64,000 nt of DNA from Gnetum montanum (lineage: Eukaryota; Streptophyta; Gnetopsida; Gnetales; Gnetaceae): NCBI GenBank assembly GCA_015680685.1, contig MNCI01016482.1:294959-358958 (forward strand). The letters are read 5' to 3'. The number at the start of each line of letters is the position of its first letter. Positions within the stretch are counted from its first letter, which is position 1. Positions 32,942 through 44,688 of the stretch are shown piece after piece. Below the pieces are notes generated by a model that was given only the letters and a program-made list of their open reading frames with translations, searched no databases and was not told the DNA's origin. A program made the position numbers and the translations under genes.

Positions 32942-34983
32942 TTAGAGTGGAGGATATCCCCCATAACTGAACTTTTTATCATGGTGAAAATTAATAAATG
33001 GAAGGTTTGAATCCATGCATTTTGGAAATATTGGGACTTGGCCATATCCAAACCATTGGGTGTCTTTGGATGTGGTGGTTGGAATGTACCCAAATTGGGG
33101 TTCACACATTTGATTAAAGTTGACATAGTGGGGCAAGTTATAAGATGTGGTTAATTAATAAGGAGTTGACCCACTATGGCACTCATGACCATAAGATGGT
33201 ATGCAATGATTGATATGTCTCTCGATGTAGTTATATTCATTAGGCCACATGGTAGTTGGATTATTGATTGGTGGCCTTGATAAGGTAATAGGAGGCATTG
33301 AGTTCAAAGGAGAAGGTGCATCACAACGCTGGACTTGTGTTGAGTTGGTTGATGCAGTGGTTTTAGAACTGTGCTATCTCTTCCTATGGTCATGTCTAAG
33401 GAAAGGACACTTTTGACATTGTGGAGGACCTCCATTGCTATTGACAGTAGCAGCATAAGCAACATTCGTGGGTTGGTGTTGTGGTGCAAAACCATTTAAC
33501 ACAACTAGTGGCAATGTAGAAGGAGGTGAATAATGAGAATATTGAGGGCGAGGAGAAGTGCAAGGAACATGAGGTGGTGATCTTGTTGGAGAGGACATGG
33601 GTTGATAATACTTAGGAGAATGATAATGATGTGGTGAAGTAGAGGATGTTGACATAGTTGGGGAAATAGGATGCTGGACATAATAAGTGCTTGGGTTCAG
33701 ATGGTAGGAAGGGTGTGACTAGTTTGACAGTGACCTCCCCCACAACTGAGGTTTTTGCCATTGTGGTTGAACCTGGTATTTTTGTATGAAATTTGGATGT
33801 AACATTCCTCCCCAATGCTCATGTAAATGTGAAAAGATTGGACATTGGCCTTTGGGGTGATCATATAGGCAAACATCAGATTGATATGGGTGGTTTGTAG
33901 TTGAGCTCTTATCCTTATTTTCTTCAACCCTTCTTGCGATTATCTAGCGGTGTTCTATCCTGTTTCTTGGTTCATCATGGTTCTTCCTCTAATAATGTTG
34001 GCATATTCTTCACATCTTTCATGTACCTAGTCCATCATCTTATTGATCTTTGCCTCAATTTCATCTAGTGATTGTAGTATTAGCAAAGATGATTCCACAT
34101 CCTCTAGGTGAGTTGATTTCTCCTCTTCCTGACCATGGACCTTTGCTATTTTGAGATTTTGGTCCTATTGAGGGCCTTCAACATGCTTCCATTTAGCCAT
34201 TTCTCCTTCTTCTTTTGCTACCTACTTAATAAGCTCTTGGAATTGGCGGGTCCATAGCTCATATAGTTGACCTAGGGCAAACATCCCTAGGGTTTCCCTT
34301 ATTTCATTACAAAGCCCATCTATGATGTGATACATTAGCCTTTCCTCAAAGAACCCATGGCCTGGGAAATTGTTTAACAATAAATAGTATCTTTCTAAGG
34401 CCATGTCCAAGGGTTCATGTTGCTCTTGTTTCCACTCTTGGATTTGTTTCCTCAAGGCTAACACTCTTGCATAAGTTTGATGTTTTTCATTGAAGAGTTC
34501 TACCATTGTCGGCCAACATTGAATTGATTTTGGTCTTAAGGACCTATACCATAATTTTACTTGGCAAACGAGTGTCAGACGAAAGAGCATAAGTTTTTGC
34601 CATCCATTATCAATATTGTTCCATACACATGCATCATGGAAGGCTTGTAAATGATGTTGTGGATCTAAATCATAGCCTCCTAAAAACTTGGGAAAGTTGT
34701 TTAAATCAAGCCTAAGTAGACGGCTTTTCTTGCAATGCCTATTGGATATTCGAACAGCCTCTTGTATATGCATTAGGCTCCTAGTGGCCAACAGGGGTTC
34801 ATCATCACTAGGCAGGTTATGAATTTGTGAGTTGGGATGATGTTGTCTTCGTTTATGTACATAGGAGACCCCTACAAAGGATTGCATACTCCAAACTTCA
34901 TCTTCATCATCATATAATTCATTGGTTCTCTAATGAATTACCTTACTAGTTGTTGCATTACCATAGTCTTGTGAGAGAGACAT
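32942..34983 (-). pseudogene. gag of element A
   Basis: ATG at 34983, the same start as D and B ('MSLSQDYGNATTS' against 'MPLLQDYDNATLS' in D). The capsid region is open at 34887-34222 ('LDLNNFPKFLGGYDLDP', 'WYRSLRPKSIQ', 'LFNEKHQTYARV', 'FFEERLMYHIIDGL'). After frame changes, Pro/Ser/Tyr/His-rich segments follow (33655-33374, 'CQKCPFLRHDHRKR') and the C-terminus 'SYGGYPPL' ends at 32942. Gag builds the particle. With no pol, movement would need enzymes from another element. Stops and frameshifts make it a pseudogene. Confidence 0.85.
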
Positions 34984-35094
34984 TTTTGTGAATCATGTGT
35001 GACTTATTTGCAATTACTTTTTCTAAAAGATATACCGTCAAGGCTTTGTCACAATGATCTTGGATGATGTAACTAATCTAAATAACTAGCACCA

Positions 35095-35112
35095 TCCCTA
35101 GCAATGGTGCCA
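35095..35112 (-). other. Primer-binding site (degraded) of element A
   Basis: The minus strand reads TGGCACCATTGCTAGGGA just inside the 5' LTR, a decayed version of the tRNA-Asp-type site of D and E. Confidence 0.65.
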
Positions 35113-35113
35113 A

Positions 35114-35272
35114 TGATGAGTGATGAGGTACCCCTACACTCAACCATACAAATACAAGCGTTCACGCATGATTTAGTTGAACTTCATAGACAGGCTAGTT
35201 TTGGTGTCTAGATAGTTACACATTGATCGCAGTTCACTGTCTTCCCACTTGGACTAGTATTTGCTTTGTCAC
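35114..35272 (-). repeat. 5' LTR of element A, first segment
   Basis: The first 159 bases (plus-strand order) match 30000-30158. At 35273 a complete new LTR end (element B) begins within the sequence 'CTTTGTCAC', which in other copies continues as GTATGG. Confidence 0.85.
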
Positions 35273-36115
35273 TGATGAGTGGCGAGGTACCCCTTCACTC
35301 AACCATATGAATACAAGCGCTACATGCATGATCTGGTTGAACTCCGTAGACGGACTAGTTGTGGTCTCTAGATAGTTACTCGTAGATCACAGTTCGCTAT
35401 CTTCCTACCTGGACTAGTATTAGCTTTGTCACATATGGTTTAGTCCATAGTGAGTTGTATGATGTGTTCCTACACTAATGCTACTCCTGGTTATGATGGG
35501 AAATAATATCAACTAAGCTAGGAGAGAGAGGATGAGAGAGAATCTAAACTAGCCTAAGTGTGATGAGCATTCATTCCTTAATCATCCATACACATCTTGG
35601 ACCTCGTGCACGACTACCATTGGGATTACCAAGTGCATGGCCTAGGTATGCTACTGGGTTACCAAGTAGTCACACTTAAATGCTCGTGATTAAGTCATAC
35701 TCATTCTGCATTACTAGGAGATAAGGGTAGAGAGATATTAACTAAGAAAGTAATAAATAAAAATAACAATTAAATAATTAAGCTAAGTGGATGCTGCAAT
35801 GATGAAGTAATCTCCATCTTTATTGCTGGTCATGTGCATGTCCAAGTACATCACACTCGAATAAGGATGTTGTACAATTACAATCATTACACTGCAGGCA
35901 TGCACTGGGAGAAAGGGTTGAGAGGAAAAATAGATAAAAAGTTCCTACCTTAATATTAAAAACTACCCTCCCCCTTTTACCAAATATTTCTGCCTCTTAT
36001 TTATAGAGGAGGAGACAAGCTGCCATATCGTGTATGTGATATCGTGTCTAGGTTATGATATTGCATACAAGATATCATGGGTGCAATATCATAGCTAAAA
36101 ATTCATGACTCATCA
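35273..36115 (-). repeat. 3' LTR of element B (843 bp)
   Basis: TGATGAGTGGCG at 35273 to CTCATCA at 36115, followed by the polypurine tract on the minus strand (TCGTGGGGGTA, 36116-36126). U3 has GATATC-type motifs at 36030-36090, and TATAAATA lies at about 35999-36006 (minus). Confidence 0.92.
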
Positions 36116-36309
36116 TACCCCCACGACTGAATGAAAACTCGTCCTACATTTAAAGTGAGAACAACCTCCATTGATTACATAGTGAATAGGTATGGGATTA
36201 TTGACTAACTAGAATGGATTCATGCTACAGTGTGGAATCAAAACAAAATTGAGACACAACATGAGGAGCACAAAAGAAAATCCTATAACTACAAAATTAG
36301 GTGGAACTC

Positions 36310-39099
36310 ATGTAGTTCATGGTGGCAGTGGCTCCTCCATGGGTGCCTTTCCCTTATCTTGTGCTCCAGGTCTTGGGATTTGATGGCATCAAAGTATGGC
36401 TTGGAGTTTCTCTTATTTAGTTTTGGGATCCTGTGTCGTCCATGCTAATGTTTCGATGTTTGATGGAGTCAGCACCTCCCATGGGTACAGTAGTTGTGAA
36501 AAGATTTTATTTGCTTTCACATGCCAAGATGCAAACACCCATCATTCCTCCTCGTAAGCTTCAACTTTGTCTTTGTATTCTTGAAAATCTGTGAGCTGTC
36601 AAGCCAAGTCTGTTGTGACACATTTCTACCCCTAATAGCTTGCTTTAACCACCTCAAGTTTAGAATTTGCAACCTCCAATTTTTGCAATATTTTCTTGTA
36701 TTCTACAAACTATGTTTCATATTTGATGTAGGTGGTGGCTACCTGTTGCTCAAGCTCTGTTCTCAGGAACCTTACTGTTAACATGGCAAGGTTGGCATAC
36801 CGTAGGTTTGCTAACTCCATGTACTCTATAAGGTATTGGATCTGCAGGTCCTGACTCTTAACTTCTGCCTAGTGGGCAAACACATATGTGTCCAATATGG
36901 CTCGCTAGTCAGTGTGTTGAGCACTGAGAGCATTGATGTGGGACTTGGCCATATGGATCTCCTTCTTGATGATTTGTTTATACATCTCCACTTGGTCTTG
37001 GAAATTCTCCTTTAGTTTCTCATGCTGTTTAGCCTTATTCTACCATGCATGTATTTTAATGGTCATTTTTTCACAGATGGTACATACCTCCTCCATCGAG
37101 AGGGTTCGATTTTCCCTATCTAAACAGCTCATGTCTTGGTTGACCTTGATTAGTTGTTCTTGCAACTATTGAAAATGTTCTTCAATAACATTTTTTTATT
37201 TCTCCACAGAGGTTAACCGAAGGTTGTCAACAACAAGTTGTTTGTTCTCCTCTTGTAAAGCTTTGAGTACCTTGGTGTGCATGTAAGTTTGCGCTTGTTC
37301 CGCAGAGGCATCCCAAACAGCCTTCTCTTTTTCTTCCACCATCCTTTTATTCTCTATCAACAGTTTAGTAAGTTGCTTGGTTTTAAAAGTGTCTAGCTAG
37401 TCTATGGGAATGAATTGAGAAGGATCCTGCTATGTTGCTTGCAAGGTCACGAGCCTTTGTTGCAATCTTTGCACTTCTTCTTTAGCGTGCTCGGCCCTCA
37501 TCTCCATCAAGAGTAGCTTCCGTTTGGTGAAATTGAAGTCTGATTATATTGTTGTAACATCCTGTGGGATGTCAAACAAGGATGTCATTACCTATCCTGT
37601 TTGTAGCAATCGGTCAAGTACATCCTCATATTCTACAAGAGTCATTGAGGTACTAGCCAGAGTTTGAGCATCCCGTGCTCCTGTAAGATCTGCCAGTGGC
37701 ATAACAAGCACATTGAATGATTCTTTAATGTGATCTATGACCACTTTTGTGGCTCCTATTGCATCCTGGTGCTACATGACCACCACCATGGCCCTTCACC
37801 AGTTTCCAACTACACCTGAAAGGACATAGCGTTCCCTGAAATATGTTGTGATCAAGCGCTCTCTCCTCCGCCTGTTTGAATGGACACTTGACCCCACACA
37901 TGATCCATAGAAACCATAGGCTGTACAACATCGTCAATGATGTGGAAGAGATTTGTGTCATCATGACTTTCCCAACTAACCATCTCAGCGATGGCCTTGA
38001 TATGGCTCATCAACAATCTATAATCTTGCAGCAATGGCGGTGGTTGATCCTATTGGCCTGTGTTAGGCCTTGCTTCTTGTTGTTGGTTGGGTCGCATGCT
38101 TGGAAGTTGGCTGGGTCTTGCAAGTTAAGTTGTAGTTGGCCCTACCATTTGTTCTTTGTCTTGTTCCAGCTCCAATGTCTCACCAATCATTTTTCTTGCA
38201 GCTGGTGGCTTTAGCAGTTTGGCATATAAAGCATTTTTTGCTCTTTAGAGGACATCGTTGGTGTATCCTCTAATACCAGCACATTTGCACAGCTTCCTGA
38301 TAAGACAAGGGAAGGGCAACGCAAACTTCCCTATCTTTCGTTCTTCAAGCTGCCTTAGGATCTCCATAAAATATAGATGAGGCAGGTTAGCATTAACCTT
38401 TCCCATCAACACTACACATCCTCTTGTTGCATATGTTGAAATTTCTTTTAAAATTTTTGTGGGGAATATGTGATAAGTCTCTATTTTGAAATAGATCCTC
38501 TATTCCGTTGTCAACTCCCCAAAGGTCTTATCTTCCTTTCCGTATGCCCTGTCTAATCAAACTTGTTGCGCATTAGGGTTTGAGCAGGTAGACAACTGAG
38601 CAACCTTTGACCCTATATTCAGAAGGTTTAATACTTCCAAAATGGCTTGAACAAAGAAATCAATAGTCACACCACAAATGTTAACCGTGGTGCCTTGTTC
38701 TTTCTTTTGCCAAAATTGGTACGTTTCCCCTAAGTACCAAGCACGACTTTCAAAGTGGGTAGGCCATACTGGGGACCCTTTGAGATGATCCCTAACAGCC
38801 TCTAGAGAAAATTCTGCGAAAGGTCCAAAGTTTAATTCCATGATCACTATAGTAAATATGGACCTTTCATGGATGGCCTAATCTTGGGGCAACGTGAGAT
38901 GTCGTCCCTGTTTAGATGTTGCAACAGCTCCTCCTTCCACCTACCTTGATTGTACAGTGGCAGGGTCTTCTTGGTGGATACTAAATGATTACTCCTCCTA
39001 CTCTATATGTTGTTAGGTAGGAACTTGTCCTTCACCTCTCCTAGGTCACTTGATCCCACCTTGAGTAGGACCTTCCTATTGTCCATGTTTCGGGGCCAT
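36310..39099 (-). pseudogene. ORF3 of element B (plant retrotransposon ORF with coiled coil)
   Basis: Starts at ATG 39099 ('MAPKHGQ'). Then come a Gln/Glu-rich N-terminus, a conserved globular part ('MELNFGPFAEFSLEAVRDHL', 'WYLGETYQFWQKKE', 'IDFFVQAILEVLNLL' at 38841-38560), and 'ANLPHLYFMEILRQL' with 'GKFALPFPCLIRKL' near 38370-38290. A long helical region with heptad-like Leu/Glu spacing follows ('KALQEENKQLVVDNLRLTS' near 37270-37200), and the C-terminus is 'KGKAPMEEP'-like near 36330. Many stops. It occupies the place of the env-like ORF of Athila elements, but I see no signal peptide, membrane span or fusion-like segment. Its role is unknown. Confidence 0.7.
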
Positions 39100-39389
39100 T
39101 TGTAATCACATGGGGCCAATCATTAGTAAGGTTGTTACCAAAGTTAGGTTATACCTTACTGCTTGTCTTAATGAATTTGTTTTATGTCCATGTGATGTTA
39201 CTTATTAGAAGAAAATGTCCCCGAAAGATTATAATATTGAATCCTCTTTGCTTAGGTGGTTTCTAAATCTAGTTTCCTAGTATAACTAAGGAGATGAAAT
39301 TATTCTTGGCACATTTATCCTTAATTTTATAATTAATGTCCTTTGGGCGATGATGAATTTCAAAACATTTATGCACTATTCAGCATGTG

Positions 39390-39403
39390 CCCCTCCCCCA
39401 CGA
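39390..39403 (-). other. Internal polypurine-tract-like block of element B
   Basis: The minus strand reads TCGTGGGGGAGGGG, resembling the true tract (TCGTGGGGGTA) beside the 3' LTR. It lies 304 bp upstream of the ORF3 ATG. Confidence 0.5.
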
Positions 39404-39568
39404 CTAAGTTGAACACTTCGAGTTCAAGTAGGTTCAAACAAAATGAAAATTGGAGTACCAGCGAGCGAGTTATGGATATGAAAGTAAGGAGCGCGCAATC
39501 GCGAGTCGTAGAGAGAAATTTGAAAAACTTCCTCTACGTTAATAGTTGCAAATCATGTTGATTAGCGA

Positions 39569-39633
39569 GGGGGGGGGGGGGGGGGGGGGTTGTATGTATA
39601 TATATATGTTTGTGTGTGTGTGTGTATATATAT
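39569..39633 (+). repeat. G21 run followed by TA and TG dinucleotide repeats
   Basis: 21 consecutive G (39569-39589), then TATATATA, TGTGTGTGTGTG and TATATATA. Such a tract can form quadruplex or Z-type DNA and is prone to sequencing error, so its length is uncertain. Confidence 0.9.
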
Positions 39634-39634
39634 T

Positions 39635-39666
39635 GGACACGATATTGCATATGTGATATTGCGGCC
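39635..39666 (-). promoter_or_regulatory. Internal U3-like motif of element B
   Basis: The minus strand carries GGCCGCAATATCAC...GCAATATCGTG, the palindromic motif type of the family's LTR U3, followed by TATATATA. It is in the same place relative to ORF3 as in D. Confidence 0.45.
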
Positions 39667-41002
39667 TATCGATGTTAGGGCACTTTATAGAATGTACAGA
39701 ATGTTTAATATTTTTATGAAATTAAACGATGTAAAATAAGGACATCTAGACAAGTGTTAAAGGGTTCCAGGGTAATTCAACTAGTTTTGAAAGCACAAAA
39801 ATTATGATGGTGTGGAATTTATCAATAAGGATCTTGGATGGTAAGGGGGAGAAAAAGGCTATGTGATGGTTCATAGGAGTGTTTGAATCGGAGGGATAGT
39901 AATAAGGGAAAGAATATCGTTGAAAATACATTGAGAGTAATAGATGGTGTGTGGAAGATTTGTTATGAGTGAAGATTACAAAAAATTACGCAAGTGGGTC
40001 CTCCCCAAAGCAGGTTCCAACCTCTAATACCCTTGTCCGTAGGCACTAGAAGGGTTAAATGTAATCTACACTGGTTCCACAAAACACACACATGTAAGTA
40101 TCATCGGAATGAGGTAAGAATTCTATGCTATACAAGACATGAGCTACAATTACATGAACAGTGAGATAAGATGGACTATAGAAGGGATTGTAGAGATTGG
40201 GACATGAGGTAACTGACCTAGGGCATAATGAATCCTACGTGTAAAGCATGATTAATGTGTCATTAACCCATCATTCCAAGATCATGACCAAGTCCATTCC
40301 TCTAATCAATGACACCACATTGTTTCATCCCATGATGAGTGACTATGAGAGTACCATAACAACAAGGTGTACAATCACTTGACCTGTTCAAGGGAGGAGT
40401 GATTTTTGCTTTGTGGCACTTTCTTTGTTTTTTTTTTCATTGCTGAATCTAGAAAAGCCGCCAACCTTCAAGCATGGATGCATGTCTTTCTAGTGGGATC
40501 CCCTAGAAAAACATTTGATTTTTGAGTGCCTTTTGATTACTCTTACTCCCATTTTGCATTAGATCTACAAGGATCTTAGTACAACCACATTACGTGATAA
40601 CTCTCACAGACATCACCAAAGAGAATCCGCAAGTTCCCTTGATGTCACACCCTAATCATTCCCTCTTGATCCATCCTTCTTCATTCTGGGTACAATGAAC
40701 ACAAAATTAATTTTAAGTTTTAAGAATGTCAAGAATATCAGTGTACTCTTGAACAGAACCTCTTATTTGTAGAATGGATGGGTGGGTGTAATGGGCTCAC
40801 TATCCAAATAATTGATCATTCAAAACTTGATAACATAGAACACACCTCAACCAACAAGCCACATGAGTGTTTTTTTCATAGATGAGATTACTTATAAAAA
40901 GATAAAAAGACAAAAAGGTAACAAAAAAGAAATTGAAAAATTGGGAAATAAAAAATTGTAAAATTAAATAAAATGAAAAATATTTATTAATCTTGCTTGT
41001 TG

Positions 41003-42988
41003 TTAGAATGGGGGATATCCCCCATAACTAAACGATTGAGCATGATGAGGATTAATAAATGAAAGATGAGGATCCTTGCATGTTGGAAATATTGAAACTT
41101 GGTCATACTTATCCCATTGGGGTTCACACGCTTGATTATAGTAAGCGTAGTGGGGCAATTTATAAGATGTGATTCCCGGGTAAAGAGTTGATCCAATATG
41201 ATACTTGAGATCATAAGATGGCATGCAAGGATCAGGATGTCATCCTCCATGGCTGTATTCATTGGGTCATATGGTTGTTGGAGTGTTAATTGGTGGCCTT
41301 GATGAAGTGACACGAGGCATTGGGTTCAAGGAGAAGGATGCACCATAGTGTTGGACTTGTGCTAAGTTGGAAAATGCAGTGGCCTTGGAACTGTGTTGTC
41401 CCTTCCTATGGTCATGTCTAAAGAAGGGACACCTTTGATATTGAGGATGTCTCTCACTATTGTTAGCAATAGTAGCACAAGTAACATTCGTGGGTTGTTG
41501 CTATGGTGCAGACACTTCAAGAATAGTTGGTGGTGATGTAGAAGGAGGGAAAGGATGAGAATGTTGAAATTTAGAAGAAGTGTAAGGTACATAAGGAGAT
41601 GGTTGTGTTGAGGACATGGGATGATAGTATTGAGGAGAATGGTAATGCGGTGAGATAGAGTATGTTAACCCAGTTGGGGAAACAAGATGTTGGACTAGAT
41701 AAGCATTTGGATTCAGATGATACGAAGGGTGTCTCCAGTTTAGGGATGGATTCCTCTATGACTAGGATTGTTGCCACTGTGATTGAACACAGTATCTTTG
41801 TATGAACTCTGGGTGTAACATGCTTCCCCAATGCTCATATAAATGTAACAAGATTGGGCATTGGCCCTTGGGGTGATCATACAGGCAAATGTTACATTCA
41901 TACGTGTGATTGGCAATTGACCTCTTATTTTCCTCATCCCTTCTTTCTGATTGTCTAATGATATTTTGTCCTACTTCTCAGGTTGTCAAAAATCTATCTC
42001 CAATAATATTGATATATTCCCCACACTTTTTATGCATCCATTCTAGCATCTTATTGATCTTTTCCTTGATTCCCTGTAATGATTGTTGTACTGGCAAAGA
42101 TGGTTCTTCCTCCTTAAGATCGGTTGATTTCTCCTTTTTGTGATTATGGACCTTTGTTAAGTTGAGATTTTTGTCCCGTTGATGTTTTTCAACACTCTCC
42201 CATCTAGCCATTTCTCCTTCTTCTTTTGCTACATGCTTAATAAGCTCTTAGAATTGATGGGTTTGTAGTTCGTATAGTTGACCTTAGGCATATATCCCTA
42301 GGGTCTCTCTTATTTCATCACGAAGCCCATCAATGATATGGTACATTAGCCTTTCCTCGGAGAACTCACGGCTTGGACAGTTGTTTAACAGTGCATAATG
42401 TCTTTCTAAGGCCATGTCCAAGGGTTCAGGTTGTGCTTGTTTCCACTCTTGGATTTGTTTCCTCAAGGTCGAAACTCTTGCATAGGTTTGATATCTTTCG
42501 TTAAAGAGTTCTACCATTATTGGCCAACGTCGAATTGAATTTGGTTTTAACGACCTATACCATACTTTTGCTTAGCCAATGAGTGTCATAGGAAAGAGCT
42601 TGAGTTTTTGCCAACCATTATCAATGTTGTTCCATGCACAAGCATTGTAGAAGGCTTGTAAATGTTGTTTCAGATCTAAGTCATAGCCTCCTGAGAAATT
42701 GGGAAAGTTGTTTAAATCGAGCCTAGGTAGGTGGCTCTCTTTACGATGAATACGGGAGATTCGAACAACCTCTTGTATTTGCATTAGGCTTGTAGTGGCC
42801 AATAGGGGTTCATCGTCATCGAGTAGGTTATGCTTTCATGCATTGGGACGATGCTGCCTTCGTTTATGTTTATAAGAAACCCCCACCTCAGATTGCGTAC
42901 TCCAACCTTCATTGTCATATAATTCGTTGGTTCTTCAATGAATTGCCTCACTAGATGTGGAATTATCGTAGTCTTGTAGGAGAGGCAT
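41003..42988 (-). pseudogene. gag of element B
   Basis: ATG at 42988 ('MPLLQDYDNS'). The capsid region is at 42730-42284 in two frames ('LDLNNFPNFSGGYDLD', 'MVELFNERYQTYARV', 'IQEWKQAQPEPLDMALER'). An intact zinc-knuckle-like motif CNICLYDHPKGQC (C-x2-C-x3-H-x4-C, as in Athila Gag) lies near 41900-41860. Pro/Ser/Tyr-rich sequence follows and the end is 'SYGGYPPF' with a stop at 41003-41005. This copy spans, without interruption, the site where the Tat element entered D gag. Frameshifts and stops make it a pseudogene. Confidence 0.88.
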
Positions 42989-43110
42989 GGTTGTGAAATT
43001 GTGTGTGAATTTGTATGTGAGTATTTGTAATTATTTCTTCCTAAAAGATATATCGTTAATTCCTATACATCGACCTTGTATGATATAACTAATCTAGAAA
43101 ACTAGCACTG

Positions 43111-43128
43111 TCCTAGGCAACAATGCCA
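43111..43128 (-). other. Primer-binding site (degraded) of element B
   Basis: The minus strand reads TGGCATTGTTGCCTAGGA inside the 5' LTR, related to the tRNA-Asp-type site. Confidence 0.7.
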
Positions 43129-43129
43129 A

Positions 43130-43672
43130 TGATGAGTGGTGAGGTACCCCTACACTCAACCATACAAATACGAGCGCTTCATGCATGATCCGGTCAAACT
43201 CCGTAGAAAGACTAGTTGTGGTATCTAGACAGTTACTCATAGATCATAGTTTGCTGTCTTCCCACCTGGACTAGTATTAGCTTTGTCACGTATGGTTTAG
43301 TCCAGAGTGAGGTGTATGATGTGTTCCTACACTAATGCTACTTCTGGGTATGATGGGAAATAATATCAACTAAGCTAGGAGAGAGAGGGTGAGAGAGAAT
43401 CTAAACTAGCCTAAGTGCGATGAGCATTTATTCCTTAATCATCCGTACACATCTTGGACCTCGTGCACAACTACCATTGGGATTACCAAGTGCATGGCCT
43501 AGGTATGCTATTAGGTTACCAAGTAGTCACACTTAAATGCTTGTGATTAATTCGTACTCATTCCATGTTACTAGGAGATAAGGGTAGAGAGATATTAACT
43601 AAGAAAGCAATAAATAACAATAACAATTAAATAATTAAGCTAAGTGAATGCTGCAATGATGAAGTAATCTCG
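43130..43672 (-). repeat. 5' LTR of element B (visible part)
   Basis: Aligned with 35273-35814 throughout, including the 'GGGAAATAATATCAACTAAG' segment. It runs into the N gap at 43673. Confidence 0.9.
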
Positions 43673-44023
43673 NNNNNNNNNNNNNNNNNNNNNNNNNNNN
43701 NNNNNNNNNNNNNNNNNNNNNNNNNNNNNNNNNNNNNNNNNNNNNNNNNNNNNNNNNNNNNNNNNNNNNNNNNNNNNNNNNNNNNNNNNNNNNNNNNNNN
43801 NNNNNNNNNNNNNNNNNNNNNNNNNNNNNNNNNNNNNNNNNNNNNNNNNNNNNNNNNNNNNNNNNNNNNNNNNNNNNNNNNNNNNNNNNNNNNNNNNNNN
43901 NNNNNNNNNNNNNNNNNNNNNNNNNNNNNNNNNNNNNNNNNNNNNNNNNNNNNNNNNNNNNNNNNNNNNNNNNNNNNNNNNNNNNNNNNNNNNNNNNNNN
44001 NNNNNNNNNNNNNNNNNNNNNNN
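43673..44023. other. Assembly gap (N x 351)
   Basis: The gap hides the end of the B 5' LTR, its junction and target duplication, and part of the A 5' LTR. Confidence 0.99.
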
Positions 44024-44488
44024 ATTCCGTGTTTAATAACAGGGACAGTAAATGAGGGAAAGAAATATTAATTAAGAAAACAATAAATAACAATAACAGT
44101 TAAGCAATTAAAACTAAGTGAATGCTGCAATGATGAAGTAATCTTGATCTTTATTTCCAATCATGTGTGTGTCCAAGTACATCACACTCGGATAAAGGTT
44201 CCGTACAATTACAATCATCACACTACAGGCATGCACTGTGGAAAGAATTAAGATGAAGTAAAAATGAACAAAAAAGACTCTACTCTAACACTAACTTACT
44301 CTCCCGTTCCTATGTGCCCAAATGTGTATTTGTAGGCTTACACAGGAATCACAATATCGTGTATTCGATATCATTATCTATGCTACGATATTGCATACAT
44401 GATATTGAGGGTCCGATATCAAGGGCCTGATATCAGCATGTGGTTATCAAGGATCCGATATCAGCACCTGACAAACCACGATTCATCA
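44024..44488 (-). repeat. 5' LTR of element A, second segment
   Basis: Matches 30436-30901 of the A 3' LTR, including the unusual 'GTGCCCAAATGTGTATTT' segment and the GATATC-type repeats, and ends ATTCATCA at 44488. Confidence 0.9.
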
Positions 44489-44688
44489 ATAACCAACCCA
44501 AGATGGATTTAAATAACGTAAACAATCAATAATTAACTTAGAAATATCTTGACTTTTTCTTTTACAATAATTTTTAGATATCTTAACTCTTCTTTTCATA
44601 TTTTAGAAAATTTTAAAACTAAACAAGACAAAAGTAAAGTTCAACACAAGTTAACTATATATTTTGTCTTCACATCTCTAACAATCTT
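44489..44688. repeat. Repeat R, right half
   Basis: Continuation of 29885-29999 after element A; matches 45509-45724. It ends CATCTCTAACA, after which the two copies diverge. Confidence 0.7.

Larger units (their letters stand above)
39100..41002 (-). other. Non-coding spacer of element B
   Basis: Homologous to the spacers of A and D. It contains the polypurine-tract-like block (39390-39403), a G21 run with TG/TA repeats (39569-39633), the U3-like motif (39635-39666) and AT-rich sequence near the gag end. Confidence 0.7.
35273..44023 (-). mobile_element. Element B: non-autonomous Athila-like element nested in the LTR of A
   Basis: Minus-strand element: 3' LTR 35273-36115, ORF3 (39099 to about 36310), spacer, gag (42988-41003), primer-binding site, 5' LTR from 43130 into the N gap. 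No RT or integrase. The two LTRs are clearly similar but not identical. The right boundary lies in the gap. From the 3' LTR, about 300 bp of B LTR and, from 30159-30435, about 277 bp of A LTR should be there, more than the 351 N given. Confidence 0.85.
30000..44488 (-). mobile_element. Element A: non-autonomous Athila-like element, split by element B
   Basis: Minus-strand element: 3' LTR 30000-30901, ORF3 remnant, spacer, gag, primer-binding site (35095-35112), and a 5' LTR split into 35114-35272 and 44024-44488 (with part in the N gap). Flanks are ATAAT (29995-29999) and ATAAC (44489-44493), a 4-of-5 target duplication. An intact paralogous target with ATAAC is at 45509-45513. No pol is present. 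Confidence 0.85.

Noticed and set aside
36230-38214. Plus-strand open frames of 72-112 codons
   Set aside because: Complements of the degenerate minus-strand ORF3 of element B.
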